Source of the DNA: Apteryx mantelli
Lineage: Eukaryota > Chordata > Aves > Apterygiformes > Apterygidae
Assembly (NCBI RefSeq): GCF_036417845.1
Contig: NC_090015.1
Coordinates: 190,001-254,000 of the forward strand
Length of the DNA stretch: 64,000 nt
Direction of reading: 5' to 3'
How positions within the stretch are numbered: the first letter of the stretch is position 1; every line of letters starts with the position of its first letter. Shown piece after piece: positions 11,027 through 22,245 of the stretch. The notes beneath the pieces were generated by a model. The model was not told where the DNA came from. It ran no database searches and saw only the letters and a program-made list of their open reading frames with translations. The translations under genes and the position numbers were made by a program.

Positions 11027-12163
11027 ATGTCGGGGGCGGGGGGCAAGCGGGCGGCGGCGGCGGCGGAGGGGGGGGGCGCCGGCGGCCCCCCGAGAAGAAG
11101 GCGCCGCGCGACGAGCAGCCGCCCACCACCCTCATCGAGCCCCTGCGCCTCGGCGGCATCTCCTCCACGGTGGGTGACGTGTGTCCCCGTCCCCCTTCCC
11201 CAGACGCCTGGGCCCCTTATCCGGACACCTGGATCCCTCCCGGACGCCTGAGTCCTTCCCCGGACGCCTGAGTCCTTCCCCGGACGCCTGGGCCCCTTCC
11301 CCGGACGCCTGGGTCCCACCAAGGCCACCTAAGCCTGATGGGTGCCCAGATGCCTGGGCCCTTCCCCGGACGCCTGGGCCCCTTCCCCGGACACCTGGGC
11401 CCCTTCCCCGGACGCCTGGGCCCCTTCCCCGGACGCCCTGGGCCCCCCCCCCAGGGCCACCTAAGCCTGATGGGTGCCCGGACGCCTGGGCCCTTCCCTG
11501 GATGCCTGGGCCCCTCCCCGGACGCCTGGCCCCTTCTCGCCACCCCCCCCCTCCCCGGACGCCTGGACCCCTTATCCGGATGCCTGGGTCCCCCCTGGGG
11601 TGTCCTGAGCCTGGGGGGGGAGTGGCCGGACGCCTGGGTCCCTTCCCGGACGCCTGGGTCCCATCCCGGACGCCTGAGTCCTTCCCCGGACGCCTGGGCC
11701 CCCCTAGAGCATCCCAAGCCTGATGCCCCCCCTTCCCGGACGCCTGGGGTCCCTTCCCGGACGCCTGGGCCCCCTTCCGCGGACGCCTGGGCCCCCCTAG
11801 AGCGTCCCAAGCCTGATGCCCCCCCCCGGATTGCTGGGCCCCCCGGATGCCTGGGCCCCCCCGGATGCCTGGATCACCCGGACTCCTGGGTCCTCCCGGA
11901 CGCCTGGGCCCCCCCGTGGGGCGTCCCAAGCCTGACGCCCCCCCCCCCCCCCCGGACGCCTGGGCCCCCCCGGACGCCTGGGCCCCCCCCCGCAGGAGGA
12001 GATGGACCTGAAGGTGCTGCAGTTCAAGAACAAGAAGCTGGCGGAGCGGCTGGAGCAGCGGCAGGCGTGCGAGGACGAGCTGCGCGAGCGCATCGAGAAG
12101 CTCGAGAAGCGCCAGGGCCACGACGACGCCACCCTCCTCATCGTCAACCGCTACTGGGGCCAG
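11027..12163 (+). CDS. RNF40: RNF40 (BRE1B), N-terminal two coding exons
   Basis: RNF40 pairs with RNF20 as the nuclear E3 ligase that monoubiquitinates H2B; the catalytic RING lies at the missing C-terminus. Coding exon 1 (11027-11169) starts [17 protein letters not shown] and ends [13 protein letters not shown]. Coding exon 2 (11996-12163, 56 codons) reads [20 protein letters not shown] and ends [10 protein letters not shown], nearly identical to human RNF40 from memory; it is the start of the coiled-coil. An acceptor-like CAG at 10978-10980 may begin the first coding exon. Oddity: the ATG frame and the [11 protein letters not shown] frame differ by one base, best explained by one base missing from the G9 (11068-11076) or C6 (11086-11091) run, a probable consensus error. 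All later exons are absent, lost at the assembly gap. Confidence 0.93.
11200..11992 (+). repeat. CCCGGACGCCTGGGCCCC minisatellite in RNF40 intron
   Basis: Tandem copies of CCCGGACGCCTGGGCCCCTT fill the intron between the two RNF40 coding exons, running right up to the acceptor at 11995. This is the reverse complement of the 19-bp core in the first SRCAP intron. Confidence 0.92.
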
Positions 12164-13281
12164 GTGGGGCCCCCCCCCCCCAAAAAACGTGCCCCCCCCC
12201 CAAAACGCTGCCCCACGGTGCCCGAAACACTGCTTCTGCGGCCCGAAATGCGGCTTTTCTGCCCCAAAATGCGGCTTTTCTGCCCGAAATGCGGCTTTTC
12301 TGCCCGAAAATGCAGCTTTTCTGCCCCGAAATGGGGCTTCTGCCCCCCCAAGCTGCCCCCGACCCCCCCCGCCCCCAAATGCCCCCCCCCGCGGTGCCAA
12401 ATGCCCCCCACACCCCCCCAGATGCCCCCTGGGGCACCGAACGCTGCCCTGCGGCGCCAAAATGCTGCTCCTGTGGCCTGAAATGGGGCTTTTCTGCCCC
12501 GAAATGGGGCTTTTCTGCCCAAAATGCGGCTTTTCTGCCCCGAAATGGGGCTCCTGCCCCCCCAAGCTGCCCCCAACCCCCCCGCACCCCAAATGCCCCC
12601 CCCCGCGCCCCCCAAATACCTCCCTGGGCATCGAACGCTGCCTCATGGTGCCCAAACGCTGTTCTTGTGGCCCGAAATGTGGCTTTTCTGCCCCAAAATG
12701 CGGCTTTTCTGCCCCGAAATGGGGCTTCTGCCCCCCCAAGCTGCCCCCGACCCCCCCGCACCCCAAATGCCCCCCCCCGCGGTGCTAAATGCCCCCCCAG
12801 CATCGAATGCTGCCCCGCGGCGCCCAAACGCTGCTCCTGCGGCCCGAAACGTAGCTTTTCTGCCCCAAAATGGGGCTCCTGCACCCCAAAATGGGGCTCC
12901 CTGCCCCCCCCCAAGCTGCCCCGACCCCCCCGCGCCCCAAATGCCCCCCCCTGCAGTGCCAAATGCCCCCCGCGCCCCCAAATGCCCCCCGGGGCATCGA
13001 ACGCTGCTCCCACGGCGCCCGAAACGCTGCCCTTGCGGCCCGAAATGCGGCTTTTCTGCCCCAAAATGCGGCTTTTCTGCCCCAGAATGCGGCTTTTCTG
13101 CCCCAAAACGGGGCTTCTGCCCCCCCCAAGCTGCCCCCGACCACCCCCGCCCTCCAAATGCCCCCCCCGCGCCCCCCAAATGCCCCCCGGGGCGCCGAAC
13201 GCTGCTCCTGTGGCCCGAATGCAGCTTCTCTGCCCCGAAATGCGGCTTTTTTGCACCAAAATGCGGCTTTTTTGCCCCGAA
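12164..13281 (+). repeat. Higher-order minisatellite in RNF40 intron, truncated by gap
   Basis: Runs of a ~23-bp unit CGAAATGCGGCTTTTCTGCC alternate with blocks of GCCCCCGACCCCCCC, AAATGCCCCCC and CGAACGCTGCC, giving a higher-order repeat of roughly 160-230 bp with at least five copies. It breaks off at the N gap. Confidence 0.85.
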
Positions 13282-13481
13282 NNNNNNNNNNNNNNNNNNN
13301 NNNNNNNNNNNNNNNNNNNNNNNNNNNNNNNNNNNNNNNNNNNNNNNNNNNNNNNNNNNNNNNNNNNNNNNNNNNNNNNNNNNNNNNNNNNNNNNNNNNN
13401 NNNNNNNNNNNNNNNNNNNNNNNNNNNNNNNNNNNNNNNNNNNNNNNNNNNNNNNNNNNNNNNNNNNNNNNNNNNNNNNNN
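13282..13481. other. Assembly gap of 200 N
   Basis: Exactly 200 unresolved bases. The round number suggests a placeholder, not a measured length. The rest of RNF40 (including its RING) and the N-terminal exons of ARMC5 must be missing at or around it. Confidence 0.98.
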
Positions 13482-14930
13482 TGGGGGGGGTTGCGCTGGC
13501 CCATGTCCCCCCAGTGTCCTTAACATGTCCTTAGCATGTCTTCAGCATGTCCTTAGCAGATCCTTAGTGTGTCTTTGACACGTGTGTGGCATTAGCATGT
13601 GCTTAGCGTGTTCTTGGCGTGTCCTTAGCGTGCTCAGGGCTGGTGACATCACCATGGAGGGGGTTGTGGTGGCCCCATGTCCCCCCAATGTCCTTAATGT
13701 GTCCTTGGCATGTCCTTAGCATGTCCTTAGTGGGTCCTTGGCACATGCATGGCATTAGCATGTGCTTAGCATGTGCTTAGCGTGTCCTTAGCGTGTCCTT
13801 AGCGTGTCCTTAGCGTGCGCAGGGCGGTGACGTCACCACGGGGGGGGGGTTGCGGTGGCCCCATGTCCCCACGTCCTTAGCGTGTCCTTGGCGCGCGCGG
13901 CGTTAGCGCGTGGTTAGCGTGTTGTTAGCGTGTCCTTGGCGTGTGCTTAGCGTGCGGTGACGTCACCATGGGGGGTTGCGGTGACCCCGTGTCCCCCCAA
14001 CGTCCTTAACGTGTCCTTAGCGTGTCCTTAGCATGTCCTTAGCAGGTCCTTAGCATGTCCTTGGTGTGTGCACAGTGTTAATGTGTCCTTAGCATGTCCT
14101 TAGCGTGTCCTTAGCATGTCCTTAGCGTGCGCAGGGCGGTGACGTCACCACGGGGGGGGGGTTGCGGTGGCCCCATGTCCCCACGTCCTTAGCGCGTCCT
14201 TGGCTGCGCGCGGCGTTAGCGTGTCCTTAGCATGTCCTTAGCGTGTCCTTAGCATATCCTTAGCATGTGCAGGGTGGTGACATCGCCATGGGGGGGTTGT
14301 GGTGGCCCCGTGTCCCCCCAACGTCCTTAACGTGTCCTTAGCGTGTCCTTAGCATGTCCTTAGTGGGTCCTTGGCACATGCACGGCATTAGCATGTGCTT
14401 AGTGTGTCCTTAGCATGTCCTTAGCGTGTGCAGGGCGGTGACATCACCACGGGGGGGGGTTGCGGTGGCCCCATGTCCCCAGGTCCTTAGCGCGTCCTTG
14501 GCGCGCGCGTCCTTAGCGTGTCCTTAGCGTGTCCTTAGCATGTTCTTAACGTGTCCTTGACCCACACGTAGTGTTAGCATGTTGTTGGTATGTCCTTAGC
14601 GTGTCCTTGGCGTGCGCAGGGTGGTGACATCGCCATGGAGGCGGTTGTGGTGGCCCTATGTCCCCTCAACGTCCTTAGCGCGTCCTTAGTGTGTCCTTAG
14701 CATGTCCTTAGCAGATCCTTAGCATGTCTTTAGCATGTCCTTGGCATGCACACGGCATTAGCGTGTCCTTAGCGTGCGCAGGGCGGTGACGTCACCACGG
14801 GGGGGGGGGTTGCGGTGGCCCCATGTCCCCAGGTCCTTAGCGCGTCCTTGGCGCGCGCGGCGTTAGCGCGTGGTTAGCGTGTTGTTAGCGTGTCGTTAGC
14901 GTGTCGTTGGCGTGTGCTTAGCGTGTGGCT
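13482..14930 (+). repeat. TCCTTAGCGTG minisatellite with CRE palindromes, upstream of ARMC5 exon
   Basis: The short unit TGTCCTTAGCG is organised into higher-order blocks of about 130-190 bp, each closed by GGTGACRTCACCAYGG, a G run and GGTTGCGGTGGCCCCATG. Perfect CRE palindromes TGACGTCA occur at 13828, 13958, 14140 and 14787; others are decayed to TGACATCA or TGACATCG. The array runs into the acceptor of the first visible ARMC5 exon. Confidence 0.88.
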
Positions 14931-14941
14931 GTCGCCGGCAG

Positions 14942-17900
14942 GGCGGGGGCGCCGGGGCCGGCGCGGCGGCTGCTGTGGGGCGGGGGGGGCGCGGTGGCCC
15001 TGCTGGCGGCGGCGGTGGCCCGGGGCCCCGCGTCCCCCTTCGAGCCCCCCCCGGCCTTCGCCCTCTACGCCGCCGACGCCCTGGGCACCCTGCGGGGACA
15101 GGTGAGGGGGGACGCGGGGACGCGGGGACACGGGGACACGGGACGGGGACACGGGGACACGGGGACACGGGATGGGGACATGGGACAGGGACACGGGATG
15201 GGGACACGGGATGGGGACATGGGGACGCGGGGGGACACGGGACAGGGACACGGGATGGGGACATGGGACAGGGACACGGGACGGGGACATGGGACGGGGA
15301 CACGGGACAGGGACACGGGATGGGGACATGGGATGGGGACATGGGATGGGGACATGGGATGGGGCAGGACGGGGCACGGGACGGGACACGGGACAGGACC
15401 GGATGGGGACATGGGGACGCGGGGGGACACGGGACACAGACACGGGATGGGGACATGGGACGGGGACACGGGACAGGGACACGGGATGGGGACATGGGGA
15501 CGCGGGGGGACACGGGACAGGGACATGGGGACATGGGATGGAGATACAGGCACATGGGGACACGGGACGGAGACATGAGATGGGGACATGGGGACACGGG
15601 ATGGGGACACGGGATGGGGACACAGGGACATGGGATGGAGACATGGGACAGGGACACGGGGACATGACATGGGGACATGGGGACATGGGATGGGGACACG
15701 GGATGGGGACGTGGGGACGTGGGATGGGGACACGGGATGGGGACACAGGGACATGGGATGGGGACACGGGACAGGGACACGGGGACATGACATGGGGACA
15801 TGGGGATGTGGGATGGGGACACAGGGACATGGGATGGGGACACGGGATGGGGACACAGAGACATGGGACGGGGACACGGGATGGGGACATGGGGACGTGG
15901 GATGGGGACACGGGGTGGAGACATGGGGACGTGTTTTGGGGACGTGGGATGGGGACATGGGAGGTGGGACATGGGGACACGGGATGGAGACACAGGATGG
16001 GGACACAGGGACGTGTTTTGGGGACGTGGGATGGGGACACGGGATGAGGACACGGGGACGTGGAGATGGGGACACAGGGACAGGGGGACACGGGGCCAGG
16101 ACACGGGATGGGGACGCGGGGACATGGAGATGGGGACGTGGGGACACGGGGATGTGTGTTGGGGACATGGGACACGGGACAGGGACACGGGGACGTGGGA
16201 TGGGGACACAGGGACATGGAGATGGGGACACGGGGTGGAGACATGGGATGGGGATGTGGGGACACGGGGACATGGGACGGGGACGTGGGACGTGGGGACA
16301 CGCGGCCGAGGACGTCGGGGACAAGAGGGACGCGGGGACATCACGGGGACGCGGGACGGGGACGTTGGGACCCGTGGGGACGTTGGGGACATCGGGGGAC
16401 GCCGGGGACCTCCCGGACGCCCTCGGGGACACCGGAATCGCCCAGGCGCGCGGGGACGAGGACGCCGAGGAGCCGTGGGGACCCCAGGACGCCCTTGGGG
16501 ACGACGGTGACCTACCGAGACGCCCCGGCCACCGCCAGGACCTCGGGGACACTCGGGGACGCGCCGACGGCCTCGAGGACGCGCCGGGACGCCCTGGGGA
16601 CGCCGAGGAGCCGGGGGGACGCGCGGTGACGTCGCCCCCCGCCTCCCCCTGTCCCCAAGCGTCCCCGAGGGCCCCCAAGCGTCCCCGAGCGTCCCCGGCG
16701 CCCCAGGCCACCCCCGACGCGCCCCGTCTCCTTCCCCAGCTGTCCCCGAGGCCACCCAAGCGTCCCCGCGTGGCCCCGGGGCCCCTGGACTGTCCCCAAG
16801 TGACGCCGAGGTCCTCCAACCCCCGTCCCCAAGTGTCCCCGTGTCCCCAGGGGTCCTCGAGGTCCTCCAACCCCTGTCCCCAAGTGTCCCCGTGTCCCCA
16901 GGTGTCCTCGAGGTCCTCCAACCCCCATCCCCAACCATCGTCTTGTCCCCAGGGGTCCTCGAGGTCCTCTAACTCCCATCCCCAAGTGTCCCCGTGTCCC
17001 CAGGTGTCCTCGAGGTCCTCCAACCCCTGTCCCCAAGTGCCTCCGTGTCCCCAGGTGTCCTCGAGGTCCTCCAACCCTCATCCTCAACCATCGTCTTGTC
17101 CCCAGGGGTCCTCGAGGTCCTCCAACCCCCGTCCCCAAGTGTCCCCGTGTCCCCAGGTGTCCTCAAGGTCCTCCAACCCCCGTCCCGAACCATCGTCTTG
17201 TCCCCAGGTGTCCTCAAGGTCTTCTAACTCCCATCCCCAACCGTCCCCATGTCCCCAGGTGTCCTCGAGGTCCTCCAACCCCCGTCCCCAACCATCTCCA
17301 TGTCCCCAGGGGTCCTCGAGGTCCTCCAACCCCTGTCCCCAAGTGTCCCCGTGTCCCCAGGTGTCCTCGAGGTCCTCCAACCCCCGTCCCGAACCATCGT
17401 CTTGTCCCCAGGTGTCCTCGAGGTCCTCCAGCCCCCGTCCCGAACCATCGTCTTGTCCCCAGGGGTCCTCGAGGTCCTCCAACCCCCATCCCCAACCATC
17501 GTCTTGTCCCCAGGTGTCCTCGAGGTCCTCCAACCCCCGTCCCCAACCATCTCCATGTCCCCAGGTGTCCTCAAGGTCCTCCAACCCCCATCCTCAACCA
17601 TCGTCTTGTCCCCAGGGGTCCTCGAGGTCCTCCAACCCCCGTCCCCAAGTGTCCCCGTGTCCCCAGGTGTCCTCAAGGTCCTCCAACCCCCATCCTCAAC
17701 CATCGTCTTGTCCCCAGGGGTCCTCGAGGTCCTCCAACTCCCATCCCCAAGTGTCCCCGTGTCCCCAGGTGTCCTCAAGGTCCTCCAACCCCTGTCCCCA
17801 AGTGCCTCCGTGTCCCCAGGTGTCCTCGAGGTCCTCCAACCCCCGTCCCCAAGTGTCCCCATGTCCCCAGGTGTCCTCGAGGTCCTCCAACCCCCGTCCC

Positions 17901-20114
17901 GAACCATCGTCTTGTCCCCAGGTGTCCTCGAGGTCCTCCAACCCCCATCCCCAACCATCGTCTTGTCCCCAGGTGTCCTCGAGGTCCTCCAACCCCCGTC
18001 CCCAAGTGTCCCCGTGTCCCCAGGTGTCCTCGAGGTCCTCCAACCCCCGTCCCCAAGTGTCCCCGTGTCCCCAGGTGTCCTCGAGGTCCTCCAACCCCCA
18101 TCCCCAACCATCGTCTTGTCCTCCAACATCCTCAAGGTCCTCCAACCCCCATCCCGAACCATCGTCTTGTCCCCAGGTGTCCTCAAGGTCCTCTAACTCC
18201 CATCCCCAAGTGTCCCTGTGTCCCCAGGTGACCTCAAGGTCCTCCAACCCCCATCCCCAACCATCGTCTTGTCCCCAGGTGTCCTCGAGGTCCTCCAACC
18301 CCCATCCCCAACCATCGTCTTGTCCCCAGGTATCTTCAGGGTCCTCCAGCCCCCGTCCCCAACCATCGTCTTGTCCCCCAATGTCCCCGAGGTCCTCCAG
18401 CCCCTGTTCCCAACCATCGTCTTGTCCCCCAATGTCCCCAAGGTCCTCCAGCCCTCGTCCCCAGGTGTCCCCGTGTCCTCCAACGTCCCCGAGGTCCTCC
18501 AGCCCCCACCCCCAACCATCTCCTTGTCCTCCAATGTCCCCAAGGTCCTCCAGCCCCCGTCCCCAACCATCTCCTTGTCCTCCAACGTCCCCGAGGTCCT
18601 CCAGCCCCCGTCCCCAACCATCTCCTTGTCCTCCAACGTCCCCGAGGTCCTCCAGCCCCCATCCCCAACCATCTCCTTGTCCTCCAATGTCCCCAAGGTC
18701 CTCCAGCCCCTGTCCCAAACCATCCCTGAGGTCCTCCAGGCCTCGTCCCCAGGTGTCCCCGTGTCCTCCAACGTCCCCGAGGTCCTCCAGCCCCCATCCC
18801 CAACCATCTCCTTGTCCTCCAACGTCCCCGAGGTCCTCCAGCCCTCGTCCCCAGGTGTCCCCGCCGTGTCCTCCAACGTCCCCGAGGTCCTCCAGCTCCC
18901 ATCCCCAGGTGTCCCCGTGTCCTCCAAGGTCCCCGAGGTCCTCCAGCCCCCGTCCCCAGGCGTCCCCGAGGTCCTCCAGCCCCCGTCCCCCGACCTGCCC
19001 CTACTCCCGGGCACCCCACGACCTGCTGCTGCTCCCCGACGGCGTCTCCCCGGGTTTGCCGGCTTCCCGGGAAGCGCTGACCCGAGGTTCCCCGGTGTTG
19101 GGCGCCATGTTGGGCGGCTCCTTCGCCGAAGCCCGCCAAGGCGCCGTGGCTTTGCGCTGCGCCCCTCGCCGCCCCCTCCTCTTCCTCCTCCACCACGTCC
19201 ACGGGTGCCGGCCGGCCGCCGGGTGCCCTTTGCTCCGTCGCCCCATCGGCCCGGCCGTCGCCGCCGCCGCCGTCGCCTTGGCCCGACGTTACCTGGTGCC
19301 GGGTTTGGAGGCCGTCGTGGCCGCCGGCGTCTCGGCGTCGCCCGGAGCCCTCTGGGTTTTGGCCGAGCGCTGGGCTTGCGGTCCTTTGGCCGCCCGGGCG
19401 GCCCGGGAGCTTCTGGATGGGTCGCCTCGTAGCGTCGCTCCTCGTTTGGCTCGGGCGGCCCGTTTGGTTCGGTGTCCCGCTCGCTTGGCCCGCGCCCTCG
19501 TGGCCGCCGTGGCTCCCCGGGGTCTCCGGCCCCACCTCGATATGGGGGAACCTTTGGACGGGGGGGATCCGTTGCTGCGGCTTCCCGGGGAACCCCCCAT
19601 GGAGGACCTCGGGGACCTTCTGGAGGACCTGGAGGACCCCCTGGAGGACCCTCTGGAGGACCTCGGGGACCCCCTGGAGGACCTCGGGGACCCGGTGGAG
19701 GAGCTTGGGGACCCTCTTGACCTTGGGAACCCTCTGGAGGACCTCGGGAATCCCCTGGAGGACCTCGGGGACCCCCTGGAGGACCTCGGGGACCCAGTGG
19801 AGGACCTCAGGGACCCCCTGGAGGACCTCGGGAACCCCCTGGAGGACCTCGGGGACCCTCTGGAGGACCTCGGGGACCCCGTGGAGGAGCTCAGGGACTC
19901 CTTGGATGACCTTGAGGACCCAGTAGAGGACCTCGGGGACCCCCTGGAGGACCTCGGGGACCCCCTGGAGGACCTTGGGGACCCTGTGGAGGACCTCGGG
20001 GACCCTCTGGAGGACCTTGGGGAGGGGGAGGACCCCTTCGGGGATGTCCCCGGGGGTGTCGGGGACCCCTTAGAAGAAGAAGGCGAGGACATGGAGGTGG
20101 GAGGACCCCCGTAG
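14942..20114 (+). CDS. ARMC5: ARMC5, C-terminal exons (end of armadillo region and BTB domain)
   Basis: ARMC5 is a cytosolic armadillo-repeat and BTB protein that acts as a cullin-3 substrate adaptor; loss in human causes adrenal hyperplasia. Exon 14942-15101 (GCCGGCAG acceptor, CAG|GTGAGG donor, ends in phase 0) reads RRLLWGGGGAVALLAAAVAR and then FALYAADALG, matching the human segment [20 protein letters not shown] and FFAADSLSCL. The next exon best starts at 16740 after a good polypyrimidine tract (CCTTCCCCAG), also phase 0. It runs open to TAG at 20112-20114. The BTB domain starts HDLLLLPDGVSPGLPASREA (19017) and includes MLGGSFAEA and LLFLLHHVHGC, matching human ARMC5 strongly. Between acceptor and BTB lie about 42 in-frame 17-residue Ser/Pro repeats; after the BTB lie acidic EDLGDPL repeats. 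Upstream exons are lost at the gap. How much repeat is truly exonic is uncertain. Confidence 0.87.
15102..16330 (+). repeat. GGGGACACGGGAT minisatellite in ARMC5 intron
   Basis: Units of about 13-19 bases such as GGGGACACGGGATGGGGACAT begin at the donor, whose exon end GCGGGGACAG resembles the unit. Shared blocks (for example GACGTGTTTTGGGGACGTG at two places) indicate higher-order duplication. From 16330 to 16739 the sequence is less regular GGGGACGC-rich DNA with no recognised exon. Confidence 0.85.
16790..18990 (+). repeat. 51-bp in-frame minisatellite within ARMC5
   Basis: About 42 units of 51 bp encode the 17-mer VSSRSSNPRPQVSPCPQ and variants. Unit length is a multiple of three and the frame stays open throughout. 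Many units end TGTCCCCAG then G, an acceptor-like site falling on a codon boundary, so use of any of them would preserve frame. Variant types alternate in patterns, suggesting higher-order expansion. Confidence 0.93.
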
Positions 20115-20660
20115 CGAGCTGGGGGGGCGCCTTGGGGGACCTTGGGGACACCTCGGCGAGGTGGCAGGACCCCTTTGAAGACCCCCCCCACCCACCCCCC
20201 ATGGACTTTGGGGACCCCTAAGAGGAAGAAGTCGAGGACATGGAGGTGGGGGACCCCCATGGGGACCTTCTGGACCCCCATAGTGACCTTGGGGACCCCG
20301 TTGGGGACCTTCAGGACCCCCAGGAGGACCTTGAGCGGGTGGTGAGACCCCTTTGAAGACCCTCTATGGGCCTTGGGGACCTCTTAGAGCAAGAAAGCGC
20401 AGACTTGGCAGCGGGAAACCCCCCTGGGGACCTTGAGGACCCCCATGGTGTGACCTTGGGGACCCCATTGGGGACCTTCAGGACCCCCAGGAGGACCTTG
20501 AGCGGGTGGTGAGACCCCTTTGGAGACCCTCTATGGACCTTGGGGACCTCTTAGAGGAAGAAGGGGAGGACACGGAGGTCGGGGACCCCCATGGGGACCT
20601 TGAGGACCCCCATAGTGACCTTGGGGACCCCTTTGGGGACACTGGGGACCCCTTGTGGGC
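19593..20660 (+). repeat. 21-bp minisatellite at the end of ARMC5 and beyond
   Basis: Units of 21 bp, GAGGACCTCGGGGACCCCCTG, encode EDLGDPL and extend the ARMC5 frame for roughly 150 residues past the BTB-containing part. Related GGGGACCTT and GAAGAAGG-GAGGACATGGAGG blocks continue past the stop codon to about 20660 in the 3' UTR. Confidence 0.88.
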
Positions 20661-20966
20661 CATGGGGGGGGGGTCCGGCTTTGGAGGGGACCCCCAAGAT
20701 TTGGGAAGGGGGGGGGTCGCCCGGTTATGGGGAGGGTCCCCAAAGTTTGGGGGGGGGACCCGCCTGGTTTTGGGTGAAAGCCCTGGTTTTTGGGGGACTC
20801 CCTCAGGATTTTGGGGGGGATCCTCGGGTTTTTGGGGACCCCCCAGGATTTTGGGGGGATCCCCGGGTTTTTGGGGACCCCCTCAGGATTTCGGGGGGGT
20901 CCCCGCAGGGTGGGGGTGGGGGGGGGAGACGGATTCGGGGCCGCGAATGTAGCGGAGGCGACGCAC

Positions 20967-20972
20967 AATAAA
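20967..20972 (+). promoter_or_regulatory. ARMC5 poly(A) signal
   Basis: AATAAA followed by GTGGTGAAACGG, at the end of a partly non-repetitive stretch (20660-20980) after the ARMC5 stop. Confidence 0.75.
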
Positions 20973-20984
20973 GTGGTGAAACGG

Positions 20985-22245
20985 CCGCGGGCCCAGGAGT
21001 CCGGGAGGGACCCAGGAGTCCAGGAGGGGCCCAGGCGTCCGGAAGGGACCCAGGCGTCTGGGAAGGACCCAGGTGTCCGGGAAGGACCCAGGTGTCCAGG
21101 GAGGGGCCCAGGTGTCCGGGAGGGGCCCAGGCGTCCGGGAGGGACCCAGATGTCCAGGAAAGGGCCCAGGAGTCCGGGAGGGACCCAGGTGTCCGGGAGG
21201 GGCCCAGGAATCCAGGAGGGGCCCAGGAGTCCGGGAGGGGCCCAGGTGTCCGGGAGGGGCCCAGGAGTCCGGGGAGGGGCCCAGGAGTCCGGGAGGGGCC
21301 CAGGTGTCCAGGAGGGGCCCAGGCGTCCGGGAGGGACCCAGGTGTCCGGAAGGGGCCCAGGAGTCTGGGAGGGACCCAGGCGTCCGGGAGGGGCCCAGGC
21401 GTCCAGGAGGGACCCAGGCGTCCGGGAGGGGCCCAGGCGTCCGGGAGGGACCCAGGCGTCCGGAAGGGGCCCAGGCGTCCGGGAAGGACCCAGGTGTCCG
21501 GAGGGGCCCAGGCGTCCGGGGAGGGGCCCAGGCATCGAGGAGGGACCCAGGCGTCCGGAAGGGGCCCAGGCGTCCGGGAAGGACCCAGGCGTCCGGGAGG
21601 GGCCCAGGCGTCCGGGGAGGGGCCCAGGCATCGAGGAGGGACCCAGGCGTCCGGAAGGGACCCAGGTGTCCGGAAGGGGCCCAGGAGTCCGGGAGGGACC
21701 CAGGTGTCCAGAAGGGGCCCAGGAGTCCGGGAAGGGCCCAGGCATCCGGGAGGGACCCAGGCGTCCGGGAAGGGCCCAGGAGTCCGGGAGGGACCCAGGT
21801 GTCCAGAAGGGGCCCAGGAGTCCGGGAAGGGCCCAGGCATCCGGGAGGGACCCAGGCGTCCGGGAAGGGCCCAGGCATCCAGGAGGGACCCAGGAGTCCA
21901 GGGAGGGGCCCAGGAGTCCGGGAAGGGGCCCAGTTTTTCCGGGAGGGACCCAGGAATCCAGGGAGGGGCCCAGGCGTCCGGGTGCCCCCCCCAAAAAAGG
22001 ACCCAGAAGTCCAAGTGTCCCCCTAAAAAGGGGCCCAGGCGTCCGGGCCCCCCCCCCCCACCAGCCCATCCCATCCCAGCCTCCGACATCCACCCCCCCC
22101 CCCCCCAGGCCTTATCCCAGGGGCCCAGGCGTCTGGGCCTTCCCCTTCCGAACTCCAAGACCCTCCTTCCCTTCCCTTCCCGCCCCGGGGGCCCAGGCGT
22201 CCGGGTCCGTCCCCTTCCCGCCCCAGGGGCCCAGGCGTCCGGGCG
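20985..22245 (+). repeat. 19-bp minisatellite between ARMC5 and TGFB1I1
   Basis: About 55 copies of GGGGCCCAGGCGTCCGGGA and its GTGTCC, GAGTCC and GCATCC variants start just after the ARMC5 poly(A) signal. After about 21980 the array breaks into scattered copies in C-rich sequence up to the TGFB1I1 5' region. Same unit and orientation as the array in the first SRCAP intron. Confidence 0.93.

Noticed and set aside
15588-16739. The 5' part of the open frame that continues into ARMC5
   Set aside because: It is translated GGGGACACGGGAT minisatellite ahead of a good acceptor at 16739. The armadillo-end exon at 14942-15101 has its own donor, so this part is intron.
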